Positions 62,600 through 64,000 of a stretch of DNA of 64,000 nt are shown here, in pieces (positions within the stretch are counted from its first letter, which is position 1; each line of letters opens with the position of its first letter). The position numbers and the translations under genes were made by a program. Origin of the DNA: Zonotrichia leucophrys gambelii. Its lineage: Eukaryota; Chordata; Aves; Passeriformes; Passerellidae. The notes beneath the pieces are model-generated. The model saw only the letters and a list, made by a program, of their open reading frames with translations, was not told the DNA's origin and ran no database searches. The DNA lies in NCBI RefSeq assembly GCF_028769735.1, contig NC_088172.1:34506897-34570896 (forward strand), given 5' to 3'.

Positions 62600-63415
62600 G
62601 TTGCAAAGAGTCAGAGAATAGCTGAGGCTGGAAGATGCCTCTGGAGATCATCTACTTCAAACCTCCAGTTCAAAGCAGGGTCACCCATGGCTCAGGGCAT
62701 CATCCAGATTGATTTTGAATATCTCTAAGGATGGACACTGAGCAATGTCCCTGGGCAGGTTCTTCCAGTGTCTGACCCTCCTTAAAATACAATTTTTTCC
62801 CCTTATTTTAAGTAGAATTTCTTTTGTTTGGACTTCTATCCATTACATTCTATCCTGTTCACAGAAATCTCTGAAATGAGCTATCTTTTTGACCTCATAC
62901 TATCAGGTCTTTGTCCACAGTGATTGTCCTGAATCCTCTGCTCCCTCAGTCTGTTTGTATGAAAGATGCTCCAATGTTACATCTTCGTTCAGGATCTTCA
63001 AGGGCCTGAGGTTCCTAAAGGAAATGCTAACAGTAATGACTGAACTCCTTGATGAATTTGACCTTCTCTATGTCCCACTACTGGGTTCCCTGTGCCATTC
63101 AGTACAGGACAATATTTTACCTAGTCTCCACTTTACTACCAATATTCCTTTCAGGAAGGTGCCTGAACCAGCCTTCATTTGCTCTCCTAAAACTGAGGGT
63201 TGTGATGCTGTATTTTGCATTTTTCCCTCTGCTCAGAATCCTGAACTCCAGCTCATGCAGCCAAGGTTGCTCACACCTTCACATCCCTGCCCTTCCTTTC
63301 TTGTTTTAGGTCCAGCAGAGCACCTGCTTCCATTGACTTATCTGTTCCTTGTGTAAATAGTAATCATCAATGGTCTTCAGAAAACTCCTGGATCCATGTG
63401 CTTTGTTCTGTTTTC
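62600..63415 (-). mobile_element. CR1: CR1 LINE, long copy, antisense
   Basis: Begins near the 3' end (GAGGCTGGAAGATGCCTCTG near 62625, GGAGATCATCTACTTC near 62643). It passes a CCCTGGGCAGGTTCTTCCAG block near 62748 and reaches deep ORF2-proximal markers such as CAGAATCCTGAACTCCAGCT near 63234, CCAGCAGAGCACCTGCTTCC near 63311 and AAACTCCTGGATCCATGTGC near 63381. At about 815 bp it is the longest CR1 in the window. The 155-codon plus-strand frame at 62889-63356 is antisense CR1, not a gene. Confidence 0.82.
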
Positions 63416-63492
63416 CTTGCAGTTGCTCTTGAAGAGGATAAAATCAGGAGGATGAGGTTCCGTTAAGATGAGGTTCTTCCTATTTTCTAGAG
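63416..63492. other. Short spacer before the LTR
   Basis: Contains CTAGAG at 63487-63492, the candidate target duplication left of the LTR. No matching copy is seen inside the window. Confidence 0.3.
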
Positions 63493-63604
63493 TGTCCGGT
63501 TTATCTCGGCTGTTTGAGGGGCCTGGGAAGGCCCGGGGTGGCCTTGGGGCAGCCCGCGTATCGAAGGACGAGAAGAGGCTTCAGTTCTTCTTTCGGTTTT
63601 TATG

Positions 63605-63610
63605 TTTATT
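63605..63610 (-). terminator. Poly(A) signal of the right-edge LTR
   Basis: AATAAA on the minus strand within AATTAATAAACATAAAAACC, about 100 bp before the TATA box on the plus axis, as expected for U3-R-U5 in minus orientation. Confidence 0.55.
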
Positions 63611-63706
63611 AATTGTTTATCTAAAAGATGTTCTTTCAGCCGAACAAAGATCTGCTCAGCAGTCAGCCATGGGCACACTGTCTGCCCTCCCGGGCAGCCA
63701 CGTATC

Positions 63707-63712
63707 TTTATA
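63707..63712 (-). promoter_or_regulatory. TATA-like box of the right-edge LTR
   Basis: TATAAA on the minus strand (GGGTATAAAGATACG). It lies upstream of the AATAAA in LTR orientation. Confidence 0.5.
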
Positions 63713-64000
63713 CCCTTTGTTACGTGTACAATATTTATCATTTTTCCCCAATACCATCTATTCTTATAACTGGGTGCACTCTCAGTAATAACCAATCCAA
63801 AAGTGCCACCGTGGCCAAAGAAGATGGAGGAGAAGAGGAAGAAGAAGGAGGACAGGACACACCCCAATTCCTCCATCTTACTCCTCCAAACCCCCCTGTA
63901 CATAAATCCTAAACCTTGTGTCTCACCCTCTAATTAACTAATCCCTTCACCATTCACCCGGTGAAGCCCTCATCCTTGTCGTCTCCTGTGCAGGACCAAA

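Larger units (their letters stand above)
63493..64000 (-). mobile_element. Endogenous retrovirus LTR, antisense, cut by window edge
   Basis: The left border is TGTCCGG, complement of an LTR 3' end CCGGACA. On the minus strand the order is CCAAT-like sites, a TATAAAG box (complement of 63707-63712), then AATAAA (complement of 63605-63610), then a CpG-rich U5-like part down to 63493. So U3 extends to or past the window end. No retroviral coding sequence is visible. Whether it is a solo LTR or one end of a provirus cannot be told here. Frames inside it (63468-63912) are not genes. Confidence 0.7.

Noticed and set aside
62889..63356. 155-codon plus-strand open frame
   Set aside because: It lies entirely antisense to a CR1 LINE.
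63468..63912. Open frames on both strands at the right edge
   Set aside because: They fall inside an LTR, which is non-coding; the Glu-rich run comes from a GAAGAAG tract.
1..64000. CRISPR arrays, tRNA, rRNA, operons or phage-like modules
   Set aside because: No regularly spaced repeats, cloverleaf-like segments or tightly packed genes were seen; the sequence is vertebrate in character.

Overview
This window looks like gene-poor nuclear DNA from a bird, most likely a songbird. It is AT-rich, with very low coding potential, and no bacterial, viral or organellar gene layout is visible. The recognisable repeats are mostly CR1 LINE copies in both orientations, many truncated at the 5' side and ending in the CR1 3' terminus (ATTCTATGATTCTATG-like, or its complement CATAGAATCAT). 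There are also a few retroviral LTRs. Heavy CR1 with few LTRs and no Alu, L1 or B-type SINEs is the usual picture for avian chromosomes. The songbird assignment rests on the general look of the LTRs and is an inference.

I found no protein-coding gene I can defend. The longer open frames lie on T-rich strands, antisense to CR1, inside LTRs or across low-complexity tracts. Two weak exon-like candidates are noted: 42640-42828 (+), and 10920-11668 (-). The window is therefore a gene desert or part of a very large intron.

Layout. 1-2139: unannotated AT-rich DNA. 2140-3775: two CR1 copies in opposite orientation. 6480-7100: a moderately GC-rich patch and a CR1 tail. 7101-17224: mostly unique sequence with one CR1 fragment (13008-13200) and a GC-rich patch (16003-16225). 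17225-18760: very old, diverged CR1/L3-type LINE sequence on the minus strand. 19505-23580: three CR1 fragments around a solo LTR with a 6-bp target duplication (LTR 21713-22386). 26486-26549: an unusual hairpin cluster. 27955-28910: a CR1 split by a later insertion. 32795-32809: a strong CTCF-like motif in plain AT-rich DNA. 37800-38215: two ancient CR1 pieces of the type common in turtles and crocodilians. 41100-41665: a CR1. 47540-47610: an AT-rich inverted repeat. 54615-55288: a CR1 and a short LTR-like element. 62600-63415: a long minus-strand CR1. 63493-64000: an LTR on the minus strand that runs off the window edge. Three short MIR-like SINE relics are also proposed.

I see no sign of a new multi-gene system. 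The points most worth a second look are the CTCF-like site, the solo LTR with its CCAAT, TATA and poly(A) signals, the nested CR1 insertion, the two hairpin structures and the possible terminal exon at 42640. All repeat boundaries are by eye; exact ends and subfamily names need a RepeatMasker or Dfam run with avian libraries.
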